Source of the DNA: Cucumis sativus
Taxonomy: Eukaryota; Streptophyta; Magnoliopsida; Cucurbitales; Cucurbitaceae
Length of the DNA stretch: 64,000 nucleotides
Assembly (NCBI RefSeq): GCF_000004075.3
Contig: NC_026661.2
Location: forward strand, 5,292,058-5,356,057
Reading direction: 5' to 3'
The notes beneath the pieces were generated by a model that worked only from the letters and a program-made list of their open reading frames with translations, did no database searches and was not told where the DNA came from. Positions 52,375 through 64,000 of the stretch are shown piece by piece; within the stretch, counting starts at the first letter, position 1, and the number at the start of each line of letters is the position of its first letter. The translations under genes were made by a program, and so were the position numbers.

Positions 52375-52470
52375 GTACAAATTGGGTTGAGAGAATTTGA
52401 ACCTCAGACTTCTTGATCCTTAAATACATATACATGTAAGTGTCAGTTGAGCTAAGCTTTTGTTAGCTAT
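52375..52470 (-). mobile_element. tRNA-derived SINE fragment (Pol III A and B boxes)
   Basis: Read on the minus strand, TAGCTCAACTG (52454-52444) fits the Pol III A-box consensus TRGYNNARNNG exactly. GGTTCAAATTC (52403-52393) fits the B-box GGTTCRANNCC with one mismatch. The boxes span about 62 bp, within the usual range. The wording TAGCTCAACTG...GTCTGAGGTTCAA resembles a repeat common in cucurbit genomes, from memory. The exact ends and target-site duplication were not identified. Confidence 0.6.
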
Positions 52471-54300
52471 TAATGATCTATTAACGTGTTTTTAAAAATA
52501 TGATAGAAATAACTTTGTAACAATTAAATTTAAAATCAAAATTTTATTCAAAAAATGGGTTTTTTTAAAGGAAAAAAAAAGGTTATTTTGAAGAAAACCT
52601 TTTAAATAATTCTTAAACCTTTATTCCTATAAATATTACATTTTAGCAAATAAAATTGAATCTTGAAATTAAACCAAATTGATTTTGAGTCGATTTTTGT
52701 TATATTTAAAAATATTTTCAATAGTAATTTTGTTGTTTAAAACAATTACATTTAAAGAAAATGGAAACTTTTATTTCCTTTGTCGTATTGGGTTTTTTGA
52801 CAAAATATTAAAAGTGAAAACAAAAAGTTTAAATAAGTCATGAACGTAACTTGTTTAGAAAAGTTATTGCTTGTCGTATATTGATCAAAAGGGAGCTATA
52901 AAATGAGTGTATATCTTTGGTTTTCAATATCTAAGTAAGAAGCGTTTTTAAACTCTAGTGTGCTAACTCTAATTAAAATTTTTCAACATTCTTGTCATTG
53001 GAGTTGGAAAAGAGAAAATTATGTCGTGGGATGGGAGAAAATTTTCATATAATAGATTTATTTCTTGTTTATGGTGGGAGTTTTTTTATTGGGTTTGTAT
53101 TTGATTGCTTTCTTTAATTTCTTTAGTAAAAAATTGGAAGGTTTTGTGTAGAAAGAGATGAGGAGAAAGATGGTGGTTATTGGTACAGGAGAGGAGGTTG
53201 TAAAAGTAGATTAAGTTCACAAACCTACAAAAATGGAAGGTTTGTTTGGGTTCTTAGAATGTGAGAGTGATGAGTTCATTGGGATTTGCATATTTACTAC
53301 TCACTTTCAACTTGGAGTTGGACGGTTTGTCCTCTTGATCACACCTATCAATAAAAGGAAAAACATCTACACTTTAACCACACCAACGATCCAAGTGTCC
53401 ATTTTGTAGTATTCAAAGTGGAAAGTCGACCCATTTTTCGATTATAAATCTACTCCACTTTCTTACTTATCAACAATTTCACATCTGGATTTGAATATAA
53501 AAGATTCAACCAATTCTTTACCAATAAAAAAAATTGCAAACTTCAATAATACACAAATATTAAAATAGATGAAACTTAGTTTTGAGCCATATATATTTCC
53601 ATTTGAATGATTGTATTTATGAGAAGGTGAAAATGTGAAAATGAAATTGATATTAAGCATGCTGTCAATCATGTAGTCCTCCTGAGTAAATTTGATTGAA
53701 AATGATTCATGTGGTCAATTCCTAAAGTACAAATACGAAGGAACCAACCAAAATTAAAATTAAATAGAGTCGAATAAATCAATCATTTTCCTCAAATAAA
53801 ATTGATGTTATTAATTAGGACAACTATTTTAATTTTAGCTTATAAATACTTTTATATTGAAGTTATCAACTATATATATGTTTTTACTTTTCTAGAAAAA
53901 AAACTTTAAAACCTACAAATACTTCTAAAAAAAATTATATGTCAAACTTATGAAATAAAAAGGAAAATTAAATATTATACTTTCAATTGTTCCATTTTAT
54001 ATAGTGATGAAAGGTTAAGGATAAAAAAAAAAAAAAATTTATTTACGTATATATTTATAGTACATTTTGAAGTGTTTGAGTTGAAAGAAAAAAAACTAAA
54101 ATTTTGACCACTATCTAAAAATAGGTTTTGAAATTTATTTAAAATTGGATTATATCCAATGAATTTAGATGAGAAATTTTAAAATATATATATATAGTAG
54201 AGAGTACAATGAAAGAGCGTAAAGAGATGGAATGGGGACCCAAGAGATGTTTTAATCCGACGGTGACTCTTTGCTGGGTTTGTGGTGTGCTGTCCCACAG
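52471..54300. other. AT-rich intergenic region
   Basis: No gene seen. It contains poly-A/T tracts and, near 54183-54198, an (AT)n block that could serve as a TATA region for leftward transcription from the ACGT-rich island beside it. Confidence 0.4.
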
Positions 54301-54660
54301 ACTAACCAGCCCCTTCTTCAACCACCCATACAACGACACGTGGTCTTCTCCAGCTACGAGCGATGGTGACACGAGGAATAGCTGACGTGAAACAGAGATA
54401 AATAATAATAATAAAAAGGTAGTGGGGTCCAGAGTCGAGAAGGTTCCACGTGTTGTTTTCTCCGTAGGTTGGGGCACCGACGTGGACCCACGTAAGAGGG
54501 GGAGCTGACGTTGGCTTTACCATTTGGATCTTTTAAATCAGCTCGGGGATCACAACATTACAACTTTGTGAGCCCCAATGCACCGCCGCTCTTGTTTTGG
54601 GTCCCATTCCACGTGACCTTCCGAACCCATATATTTCCCTCAACTTCTCTTCACCTTCTT
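54301..54660. promoter_or_regulatory. ACGT-rich promoter-like island with three G-boxes and no recognisable gene
   Basis: A GC-rich island inside a 14.8-kb AT-rich gap. CACGTG occurs at 54337-54342, 54447-54452 and 54610-54615. Further ACGT cores are TGACGTGA (54383-54390), GACGTGG (about 54479-54485), CCACGTAAG (about 54488-54496) and TGACGTTGG (about 54506-54514). Such clustering is typical of ABA- or light-responsive promoters bound by bZIP/bHLH factors. A TATA-like CATATATTTCCC follows at about 54628-54639, so rightward transcription is possible. The ORFs that cross it have no coding character. Confidence 0.5.
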
Positions 54661-57600
54661 CCTATATCCCAACTTTTAAACATAGTTGAACTTCCTTATT
54701 GTTGTATTCTTTTTTCTTTTCTAAATTTGAGATACTTGAAGATCGGAAAAAATTGAGAGAAATTGTCGATCTTCAGTTGTAGTCTATTATATTTAATACA
54801 TTCATATTACTTCTACCTCACTCTCAGCTTCTTTATGGGTTTTGTACCTTTTAATTTCCCTTGTCCTTCCCTTCGTTCACTCAATTACGTCTTGTTATTT
54901 ACTTTCCTAAAAGTGTATTTTGTGTTTTTCAAAATTGGCTATCAATATTCTTAAAAAGTACGGACATGGGATATGAAGAAACAATACGATTAGACACTAT
55001 TGAAATTTTTTTAAAATAGCTCAATTTAACCTAAAATAAATATTCTAAACCTTAAACCCTAAAATAAAATAATAAGAGAAGCAAACGGGATGTGTTGGAC
55101 ACATGTCCATGGCGTATTCAAAACAATCCATGTTCGATACCAAATACTACCTCTAATATGAAGTGTTTGTGGTTCAAATTATGGTAAAAAATTGGATGAA
55201 AATAAAAATATATAATTAAAAATGAAAACCAATGATTATCAAATCTGATTTATAAAATTAAACATTCGTGTATTATTTCCACTTGATCTTTTTTTTAATT
55301 AAAACAAAAAAATTAGAGATTTTTTAAACCTCTCTCAAAATTCAGTAACCACACATGCAATTGAAGATTACACAAATCGTAAATTCATTTATTTATAGAA
55401 ATAATTGTTATTACTTGTAATAAATAATTCGTGGTTCAGTGAGTAACTTATAATTTTATGTATCATTTTACTATTTTATTTTAGTTCAATAGTTATAGAA
55501 ATGAAAGATCAAATTACATACCGACCTATTAACAAAATTAAGCAATAGAATAAAACACATACGAAATCTATCATCCAAAATTAGAAATAACGATCACGTT
55601 TGGTAAGAAATCTCTAGAAACAACTCAACAAAATTAATAGATATCAATTTCATTGTTTACCTAAACAATAATTTAAAAAACGCAAAGACTTTAAACCAAA
55701 AAAATTGACTTACCTAGTTACCTATGTAGTGCAACTTGAGGAAGAATTTACAAAGAATGGTCTATTATTAAGCTACATCACACACTTACACCATTTTTGT
55801 ATAGAGTGAATTGTTTTTCTTGAAACATTTTTTTTTTTAAATTTTGTGTGGTGTGTTGATTCTTTATTTAGGTTCGTTTGTTTGATTTGTTGCACTTTAT
55901 TTGTACCTTCTCAAGTGGTGAGGTTTCTTTCTTTTTAATTTTAGCAATACTATTGAGTTAGATTCACTTTCCCCTAATTAAACTTAATAAGTTTTTGGTG
56001 GATATAGAATATACTATTTTATAAATGTGACTAATAATTTGATTGTTAGATTTACAATAAAGGTATACATATAAATCAATCTTGTACCTCTAAACTTGTC
56101 ATGCATGTTTATGAAAAGTTATCCTAAAATTTTAAATTCGTCAAAGTGCACCCGAAATTTGGATGAGTATTGCAATCCTAACCTAACTTTAAGAATCAAT
56201 GTAGCCATTCCCACCATCTAATTATAAGCTTTTGACTGAAAAATAATTAAGAAAGAACTATTCTAGTAAGCCCCTCACTGAATTATAAAACATGTATTTG
56301 GTACAAAATTGATAAGATTTCAAAGAAACACGATGATAAAGCCAAATTTTGATAAAAATTTGTGATTTTTGGCCAAGTTATCTTATAACTAACGAGTGTA
56401 TTAATCAAACTTAAATTTACATAAAACTTGATATATTATTGAAAGTGAATGGAGAGATAGAATTCATAATATTTAAGCAAGCCTAAACCTCAATAGGATA
56501 AAATATAAAGATTAGGGTTATTTTATTGAATACTAATAATTAAATATATAGCAAAACCTTTTGTAAATAATTTTAAATATATATAGATGATAGATCAATT
56601 CATTGTTAAAAAAAAATTGTATTAGTGATAAGTTAAATATATTAATAGTTATTGAAACTTGAAATTATGTTTCAACAATGTTATAAAAGAGATTTTGATA
56701 TCTATACATGTAATAATTCACAATGTGTTCTAGAATTAACGAAAGAAAATGAAGTTATCCAAAAAAAGTAAAAACAGTAAAAATGAAGAGGAAAAAAAAA
56801 AGCATTTAGTGTGAAAAAGGAAAATGATGTAGCAATCAACCTAACCTTTTGAGCAATAAATGCAAGGGGTGGCATGGTATAGGTTGTCTGCTTATAGTCA
56901 TTTCCTCCCTCCTTTGGGCAAAGGACATGAGAAAATGTCCCATTTCAACTTTTGATCACCCATTGTTTTCCTTTTTTCCATGTGCAAATTTACTCACACT
57001 CACTTCTTACCCTAAACCATTCTCATTTCGGTTAGATATTTCTATTTCGATATTCGATTACAAGTAACGCCACTCAACATATATACAAAATTGTTATAAT
57101 ACTCTATTGTTCGAGAGACTTCTCTTTTTTCTATTTCTTTGTACTATGTTCATCTCTCTCACAATAGTTTTCTTTTTAGGTTAAATTCATGTACTTGTTA
57201 AATATGTGTGTTGAAGTGACGAAATATGCATTATGATCGTCATACATCCAATGATTGTCAAAATGAGCTTAGTTAAATCATAACTGATTTGATTTTTTTT
57301 ACTCTAAAGATTAATTAATGGAGCTTCGATTCTATATTTTAATAAAAATACCATACGAGACAAATTTTTTAAATAAAACAAAATATTTTTCAACCATATT
57401 AAATTAAATTAAATTGAACAAACAAACAAAATGGTGGTTTCCTAACATAGTAGTCCACGCAATTGAGAGGCTTTGAGGAGAATAAGCATCACAACATTTT
57501 TCAAATAAATAAGTGTCATCAAATTCAAAAGTAGTTGCTAAGCAATTTTCTATTTGTAGTATTATATATGTGGAAACAAAATTTATTCAAATTTATGCTA

Positions 57601-58602
57601 TGTTTTTCTTTCCTTCTCCATTTCATGCTTGAGTTCAAAATGAAGTTAACTATTAGCCAAATATTGACATAAGCATTTGATGGAATTGCCCTATTGAGAA
57701 AGGAGGAATAATATATTATCCTCTTCACTACATTTCAAGATTGTTTGGTCATCTTTCAATTTTATATATATATTCATCATTACCTTACAAAAAGAAAATA
57801 AAAAATATATTTTAACTGAAATTACACACACACATATATATATATATAAATTTAGAAATAGGGATTACGTACTAAATATGAATGTTTAAAGATATCCCAT
57901 TAGCTATGGCTGCCACCAACTTTATGAGACAGAATTTGGGATCAAAATCAAGGAAGAAAAGAAGATATATTTCTCTTTGTAATATGGAGGCAAATCTTCT
58001 CTTTTGAGCTTCAAACCAATAACACAACATATACCATCTTTATTATTATTATTATATACAACACAAAATTGGAGGAGTTGGATGAAATTTAACCCTTCTA
58101 ATTGAGTCATATATAAAAATTTCATTAATCACGTTGATATGTTTTGCCGGGTCTAGAGACAATATGCATTATTTACGATTTTGAACCTAAAATTTACAAA
58201 CATACTATACATATAAACTCTCTAATATAATTATTACCCTAACAGAGTGAATCAAGAGATTACATTCATTTCTTTTGTCTCAGTAAAAGAACTAAAGTAA
58301 TATTGAAAATGGTTTTGTTCAGCAATTCAACAAAATGTATACGTAAGGTGTAGAATGGAGAAAAAAAACGTAAGAAATAATACTTTGAACTTCATTATCC
58401 ACCAAACTATGGGGTGGAATAAATAATTATGATAGGGAAGTAGTTTTAGGTTAGATGTAGGAGAAAAAACAGAAAGCCATTGGGAAAAGTGCTGTGGACA
58501 TCCCCATTGAATTTGGGAATTGGATTCTCAACGTTTGGACGGCATTCATGTTTCCTTTTGGACAATCTACATTCATCCATTTCTGTCTTTCATATATAAA
58601 AT

Positions 58603-58604
<2 letters not shown>
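54661..58604. other. AT-rich intergenic region
   Basis: 54661-54960 is CT-rich and could be the transcribed part of the ACGT island, but it has only a 63-codon hydrophobic frame. An imperfect inverted repeat TTGAAGATCG/CGATCTTCAG sits at about 54737-54776. 56010-56260 resembles degenerate dispersed repeats seen near 2340 and 13460. A 72-codon frame at 56849-57067 is not convincing. No RNA gene was recognised. Confidence 0.4.

Positions 58605-58647
<43 letters not shown>
58605..58647. repeat. (TA)n microsatellite, about 21 units
   Basis: A nearly uninterrupted TA dinucleotide tract about 1.1 kb upstream of the CYP707A-type gene. It is likely to vary in length between individuals. Confidence 0.95.
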
Positions 58648-58652
<5 letters not shown>

Positions 58653-59789
58653 TATAAGTGCTTTTATGTTAAATTTATTGTTTTATTACGTCGACCCCAC
58701 GTTATAGTATAGAAGGGATCTCATATTACTATCCAACCAAGAATTTTCTCGAAAATCAATATACATATATCTCTTTTTCAACTTTGTCAAAATTTGAACA
58801 TATATCATTTTCTTGATTTTTCTAGATTATATATAATATATATAATCATTAAGTATGAAAAACTATTTGTCTTTCTTAATGCCAAATGTGATCAAATTCA
58901 ATTCCATCTTAATCAAGTAGTTAAAGAAAAAAAATGTTTCATTTTCTAACCTCAAATCGTTATTAAAAAAATAAACAAATAAAGATTCGTTCATTTGTCA
59001 ACTTTATCGTAGTTTAATTAACTACGACCTATTATTCATCCTATCAATTGAATTGGTAAAAAAAATCTAATTTTTTCTAAAGAATAAACTAAGAATTTAA
59101 GAATAAATACACGTATGAACAAAATTATGTTACAATTATGTCATTGGTGAATGACACTCAAAAAGTATCATAAATTTTTAAAAATACGGATTTCTACACT
59201 TTTCTCCTAAAAATTATTTCCTTTTAGCTTTTATGACATTTTATTCTCTTGGGTTGTAAAAGATTATGTTTGTTGTAGTGTGGTGTTGTGACGATCAAGT
59301 AAGATTTTGAGACTATCTGATTCAAACTCTACATTGACCACTTATTTAAAATAATATCATACAACCTTCTCGAGAAGTAGAGTTGCGTTCCATCTACTTC
59401 TACGTTGAAAGGTTGAAAGGTTGACCATATGTATATATATATATACACACACATATGCATATATCACTTTTAAAATAGTTTAATGCAAAATCTAGCACAA
59501 AAACATTTGGCAGATTTTGTCTTCCGAAAAAACCAAAAAATTTGAAAATTTGTCTCTTCCTATATCCTTCTCCCTCTCCTCTATTTTCCTTCTATTTAAA
59601 CCCTCAATCCTTCAACTCATTCCCCTCACTCTCATTTCACAACACTCAAACAAAACTCCCAAGTTTTTCCCACACCTCCAAGAAATAAAAACTCCATTTT
59701 ACACTCACTCCCTTTCATTGTTATTTTTTTCTTCCTCAAATAACACAAATTCTAAGAAGAGAAACAGAGAGATTGCTGCATTTTTCTTA
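58648..59789 (+). promoter_or_regulatory. Upstream region, core promoter and 5' UTR of the CYP707A-type gene
   Basis: AT-rich, with a smaller (AT)n/(AC)n block at about 59430-59455. A TATA-like TATTTAAA lies at 59592-59599, followed by a C/T-rich leader of about 160 nt that leads to ATG 59790. No other gene seen. Confidence 0.5.
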
Positions 59790-62361
59790 ATGGAAGCTCT
59801 CTCTGTTCCTCTTTACATAACAATACTCCTTCTTCTTCTTTTCATTTTCTTTTCCATTTCATTTCTTAAAAGAACGAGAAATGAAAACCCCAAATCCCAA
59901 AATTCTCTTAAACTTCCTCCTGGTTCCATGGGATTACCTTGGATTGGTGAAACTTTGCAACTTTATTCTCAAGATCCCAATATCTTCTTCTCACAGAAAC
60001 AGAGAAGGTTCCTTTAAACAAAAATATTCAAATTTTTTTCAAACAAAATCTATCCCATAAAGAAACAAAAATGGAAATTTCTAATTGGGTTTCTGTTTTT
60101 GGTGACAGATATGGTGAAATTTTTAAGACCAATATTTTGGGGTGTCCTTGTGTTATGTTGGCAAGCGCAGCCGCAGCACGGTTTGTTTTGGTCACAAACG
60201 CCCATTTATTCCGACCGACTTACCCCAAAAGTAAAGAGACGATGATCGGACCGGCGGCGCTTTTCTTTCACCAAGGAAACTACCATTCTAACCTCAGGAA
60301 GCTTGTTCTTAATTCTCTGTCTCTTGAACGTCTCAGAACTCTTGTTCCTTGTATCGAAGCTGCCGCCATTTCCGCCACCGATTCTTGGGCCGCCGCCGGC
60401 CACGTCATCAATACCTTCCTTGAAATGAAAAAGGTCCGTTCTGTAGAAACAGAGAATTTCTTGGAATGGCTTTTTGTTATTAAGTATTCTCCACTAAAGT
60501 TATAAATTTTGAATTCTCACTCTCTCTGCACATTACATTGTTGAGAACTAAAAGTTATATGCACGCAGTATATCCTTCGCTTCATTCATCTTTTAGCAGT
60601 CCGCAAAAAAAGAAAGATAAATACAACTGAGAATGCAACGAAAACACACCACGTTTAAGTAACATAAAAATGGAATGATTTTTTAATATATATAGTAGTA
60701 ATATATTTTATGTGTGTATGTGTTTGGTATGAACAGTATTCATTTGAGGTGGGAATTATAGCAGTGTTTGGAAAGCTAGAAGATGAGTACAAAGAGAAGC
60801 TAAAACAAAATTATTGCATATTAGACAAAGGCTACAACTGTTTTCCCACCAGATTACCAGGAACAGCATATTCAAAAGCATTATCAGTAAGATTTAGCTC
60901 ATCCCCAATAATTGATCTTCTCCCAAAAACTTTCCCATTTTGTTTTTCAATCTTATTAATTTTGTTTTTTTAAAAAAAGGCAAGGAAGAAGCTTAGGGAG
61001 ATTCTGGGAGAGATAATAATGGAAAGAAGAGAAAAAAGAGTAACAGAGAGAGATCTAGTTGGTCATCTTTTGAACTTCAGAGACGAAAATGGTGAAAACT
61101 TAAGTGAAGATCAAATCGCCGATAATATCATCGGAGTTCTCTTCGCCGCCCAAGACACCACCGCTACTGTCCTCACTTGGATCCTTAAATATCTTCACGA
61201 TAACTTCAAACTTTTCGAGGCTGTCAAGGTAACCATTTTTCTCCATTTTCATTCCAATCATTTCAAAATGAGAATTTATTTTCATAATAAAGGATATAAT
61301 TTTGATAGCATAACGACTACAGATTGTTATTTCGAAAGTTTACGACTAAATCATTATCAATTAGCATTTGGACAAAACCACGTGTGCTCATTTTAACGAT
61401 GTGTTTTGGTTTATTGGTAAAATATTTCAGGCAGAGCAGATGGAAATTTATAGAAGAAATGGAGAAGGAAAGATGCCTCTGTCTTGGAGTCAGATTAAGG
61501 ACATGCCCTTTACTCATAGGGTATGTCTCATTTCTCTCATCCATTCTACCAATACTTCACCAATTAAATATTCATGTCTTTTAACTTTACTGTTATTAAT
61601 GATGATGATATGCATATGATTATTTTTCAGGTTGTATTAGAGAGCTTGAGGATGGCTAGCATCATATCCTTCACTTTTAGGGAGGCAGTAGTTGATGTGG
61701 AATATAAAGGTATATTCCATGGTTCTTTTAAAAATTAATGAAAATATATATCAACGTATATAGATATATATATAAAGCGGGTGAATAATTAAAGAAATAA
61801 TTAATCATATTTATAGGGTACCTTATCCCAAAGGGCTGGAAGGTGATGCCTCTATTCAGGAATATTCATCACAACCATGAGTACTTCCCTGACCCTCATA
61901 TATTTGATCCCTCTAGATTTGAGGTAAGGCTTTTGAATATTCATATTTGAGGTAAGGTTGTTAAGGAATAAGCTAGCGAAGTTTTGATATCATTGTTAAT
62001 TTGGGTATCATGTAGGTGGCTCCAAGGGCCAATACATTCATGCCATTTGGGAATGGAGTACATTCTTGCCCTGGAAATGAACTTGCCAAGCTGGAGATCC
62101 TCATATTGCTCCATCACCTCATTACCAAATTCAGGTAAATCCAAACCCCAGAGTATATAGTCATAAATGTTTTCCTATTGTGATAAAAAAAAAAAAAAAA
62201 AAGGAAAAGGAATTAAGAAAGGAATGTGTTACGTTTGCAGGTGGGAAGTAGAGGGATCACAAAGTGGGGTTGAATATGGGCCATTCCCAATGCCTGTCCA
62301 AGGCCTACCCGCCAGATTTTTCAAACAAACAACAACCAACCAATACCCTTTCCTTTCATAA
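59790..62361 (+). CDS. Abscisic acid 8'-hydroxylase, CYP707A-type cytochrome P450
   Basis: ER-anchored P450 that hydroxylates ABA at C-8', the main route of ABA breakdown to phaseic acid. Nine exons: 59790-60007, 60109-60433, 60737-60886, 60980-61228, 61431-61520, 61631-61709, 61817-61923, 62016-62134, 62241-62361. All phases join, giving 485 residues (family about 460-490). Seen in order: an N-terminal membrane anchor (ITILLLLLFIFFSISFL) followed by KLPPGSMGLPWIGETLQLY; the I-helix LFAAQDTTATVLTW; KYLHDNFKLFEAVKAEQ; the K-helix E-x-x-R in VLESLRMASIISFTFREAV; the PERF-like FDPSRFE; and the heme loop FMPFGNGVHSCPGNELAKLE with the ligand Cys. GYLIPKGWKVMPLFRNIHH and PLSW are characteristic of CYP707A. 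Which paralogue (A1-A4) is not resolved. Gly is replaced by Ala in the A/G-G-x-D/E-T-T motif, which I recall as normal for this family. ABA and seed/drought regulation is inferred from the family. Confidence 0.93.
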
Positions 62362-63820
62362 TTCTATATAAAAATCCAATCTCTCTTTTTATTTTTCCAA
62401 ATCTTCCCAACAATTATTATTATTATTATGTTTCTAAAATTAATGCCCTAAGCCTTCTTCACCTAAACCCTCTTCTTTTTTTTTTCCTTTTTTTTTTTTT
62501 AATTTTCCCTCCTCACTTAGGAGTTCTCTAATTCCCTCTCTTATCAATGCTTGTATTGATTTTTATTTCTAGTATTGAAAAAGAAAGGGATGGGTTCGTA
62601 TTTGTTGTCTCTTATCATCGGGAGTCTTTTGCTTCTTGTTGTGTATTATTGTATTATCAATGTAACACTCTAGTTGGTCATATGAGACAATTAAATGGAA
62701 AAGAAATTACTTTTTCATTGCTTTTGAGTAATATTTTTCATATAACTCTCTCCATTTTTTCTGTCAGTTGATGTAGTTCTTCAAATATATACGTTAGAAT
62801 ATAAATGAAATAAAACAAAGAAAATAGAATCTCACTTTTTGTTACGAGAAAATATTTTGTGACGAAAAAAAATTGTTGTACAAAATGTTGTTGAATCCTA
62901 ATTAGAGAAAGATTGCGACAATTATTTGTTTTTCGTCGATATAGTTTCTTAAATACGATATATAATTTGATGTTTTCTTGTGATAGAAAAGAACGAAAAG
63001 CTTACATTAGAAATGTACTTTTTCTTATGGAATTTGACCATGATATTATAGTTACCGTAAATGATATGAAAAAGTAACAAAAGATCATTCATTGTTATAA
63101 TCTCTAAGAAATATAGAAACTTTAGGGGGGAAATCAAGTTCAAAATAATACAATGGTGTAATAGCATATAAAAGTGGTTTAATAAATATATTTTGAATCT
63201 CAAAACTAAATTTATTGTCTCTGTAGTTTAAACTTGTTTTTGTAAACAATTATCATCGCAAATTGTACTCTCGAACCAATTGACAAATGAAAAGAATAGG
63301 TTGTAGTGTAAATAATTTTATTTTAAGATGAACACCTCTACTAATCAATAATTTAAAATAAAAAATAGATTTCTAGGAGACATTTGAGCCTCTCATTTAT
63401 CTTGAGTGGAGTATGTTTAAGTGTACCGTGTTATAATATATAGTTGAAGTTTTTAAACTATATATTATAAATCACATACTTAGCTTCATTAAAACTACAA
63501 GAAAACTTCTAGGTATGTTTTACAATTTTCTTCCCTAATTTGTAACCTACATTAAAATCAATTTCACCCTTAGTTTGCTAGTTCTTCAATTATAACTATT
63601 ATAACTCACATATCATTCTAAATCGTTTCTTAAATAACTTTTTAACCGAGTGTTTGGCAATTTAATAGTAAAAATGTGAATAGCAAAGGTTCAAAATAGA
63701 TTTAGTTTTTTAAAGATGAAGTTTAAACATTTATTGTAAAGGTGTAGAATAATGGGTGTAACATCAAATTATTTAATTGTTAATGTTGAAGTATATAGAT
63801 ATTTTTATTCAGAAGTCATT
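62362..63820. other. CYP707A-type 3' UTR and AT-rich spacer
   Basis: A (TTA)n run lies at about 62416-62429 and T-rich tracts at 62477-62500. No further gene was seen. Confidence 0.4.
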
Positions 63821-64000
63821 GAAATGTGGGAGTGTAGGTTTTGGAGAGCAACCAATCACAAAAATGGACTCTTAAAGGGTGACCGATCATCACCCATTTC
63901 CATAAGGACGACTTTGCCCAAAAATAAAGCACATCCTTTTCCGACGTGGATCGTTGTCTGTGATGCGGGTTCCACCAATTATGGTCCTCCATGCGCCACG
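63821..64000. promoter_or_regulatory. GC-richer, promoter-like right edge
   Basis: Composition rises from AT-rich to mixed. It includes CCAATCAC (about 63851), GGGTGACCGATCATCACCC, and TTCCGACGTGGAT, which combines a DRE/CRT core CCGAC with ACGTGG (about 63938-63950). It may be the promoter of a gene beyond the window. Confidence 0.35.

Noticed and set aside
54139-54523. Two minus-strand frames (112 and 73 codons) in the ACGT-rich island
   Set aside because: No domain or codon bias. They are by-products of the locally higher GC content.
54737-54776. Inverted repeat TTGAAGATCG / CGATCTTCAG as a possible microRNA precursor
   Set aside because: The stem is only about ten pairs with one mismatch, too short for a plant microRNA hairpin. 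No known microRNA sequence was recognised anywhere in the window.
56849-57067. 72-codon plus-strand frame
   Set aside because: No family resemblance and no splice or promoter context. Kept as spacer.

Overview
The window is nuclear DNA from a flowering plant. The genes carry many GT-AG introns, there is a nuclear-type tRNA gene, several proteins have N-terminal leaders of organelle-targeting type, and long AT-rich stretches separate the gene clusters. The protein sequences look like a eudicot. A cucurbit (Cucumis-like) source is my best guess from general resemblance of the proteins and of one tRNA-derived repeat, but nothing here proves it. All exon models were built by hand from splice signals, phase continuity and recalled protein families. 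No alignment was run.

Layout. Positions 1-12.3 kb are gene-dense: the 5' part of a two-domain DJ-1/PfpI gene (minus strand, cut by the left edge) stands head to head with a ten-exon MCCB gene (3-methylcrotonyl-CoA carboxylase beta subunit), followed by tRNA-Arg(UCU) and a two-exon thioredoxin M3-type gene. After about 3.3 kb of AT-rich spacer come a COR27/COR28-like cold and clock gene (15.6-18.9 kb) and a seven-exon core alpha-1,3-fucosyltransferase gene (21.8-26.9 kb). A single-exon guanylate kinase-like gene (29.1-30.0 kb, minus) and a ZHOUPI/bHLH95-type transcription factor (30.8-32.5 kb, minus) follow. A poor region of about 10.6 kb leads to a five-exon CCoAOMT gene (caffeoyl-CoA O-methyltransferase; 43.1-45.0 kb). 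Another poor region of about 14.8 kb ends at a nine-exon CYP707A-type ABA 8'-hydroxylase gene (59.8-62.4 kb). The right edge looks like the start of another promoter.

The genes do not form a single pathway. They cover leucine catabolism (MCCB), redox and stress (DJ-1, Trx M3), cold/clock/light control (COR27-like), Golgi N-glycan maturation (FucT), nucleotide metabolism (guanylate kinase-like), endosperm and embryo development (ZHOUPI-like), lignin synthesis (CCoAOMT) and ABA breakdown (CYP707A).

Most worth checking: (1) the guanylate kinase-like frame is intact but its P-loop lysine is Asn and a second conserved motif is altered, which suggests a diverged duplicate or pseudoenzyme; (2) the COR27-like promoter combines an exact evening element with a 16-bp palindromic G-box; (3) an ACGT-rich, promoter-like island at 54.3-54.6 kb has no recognisable gene; (4) the CCoAOMT upstream region has two AC-II motifs and a perfect 16-bp palindrome beside its TATA box; (5) an isolated 70-codon open frame lies in the 10-kb AT-rich region. 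I saw no clearly new multi-gene system.
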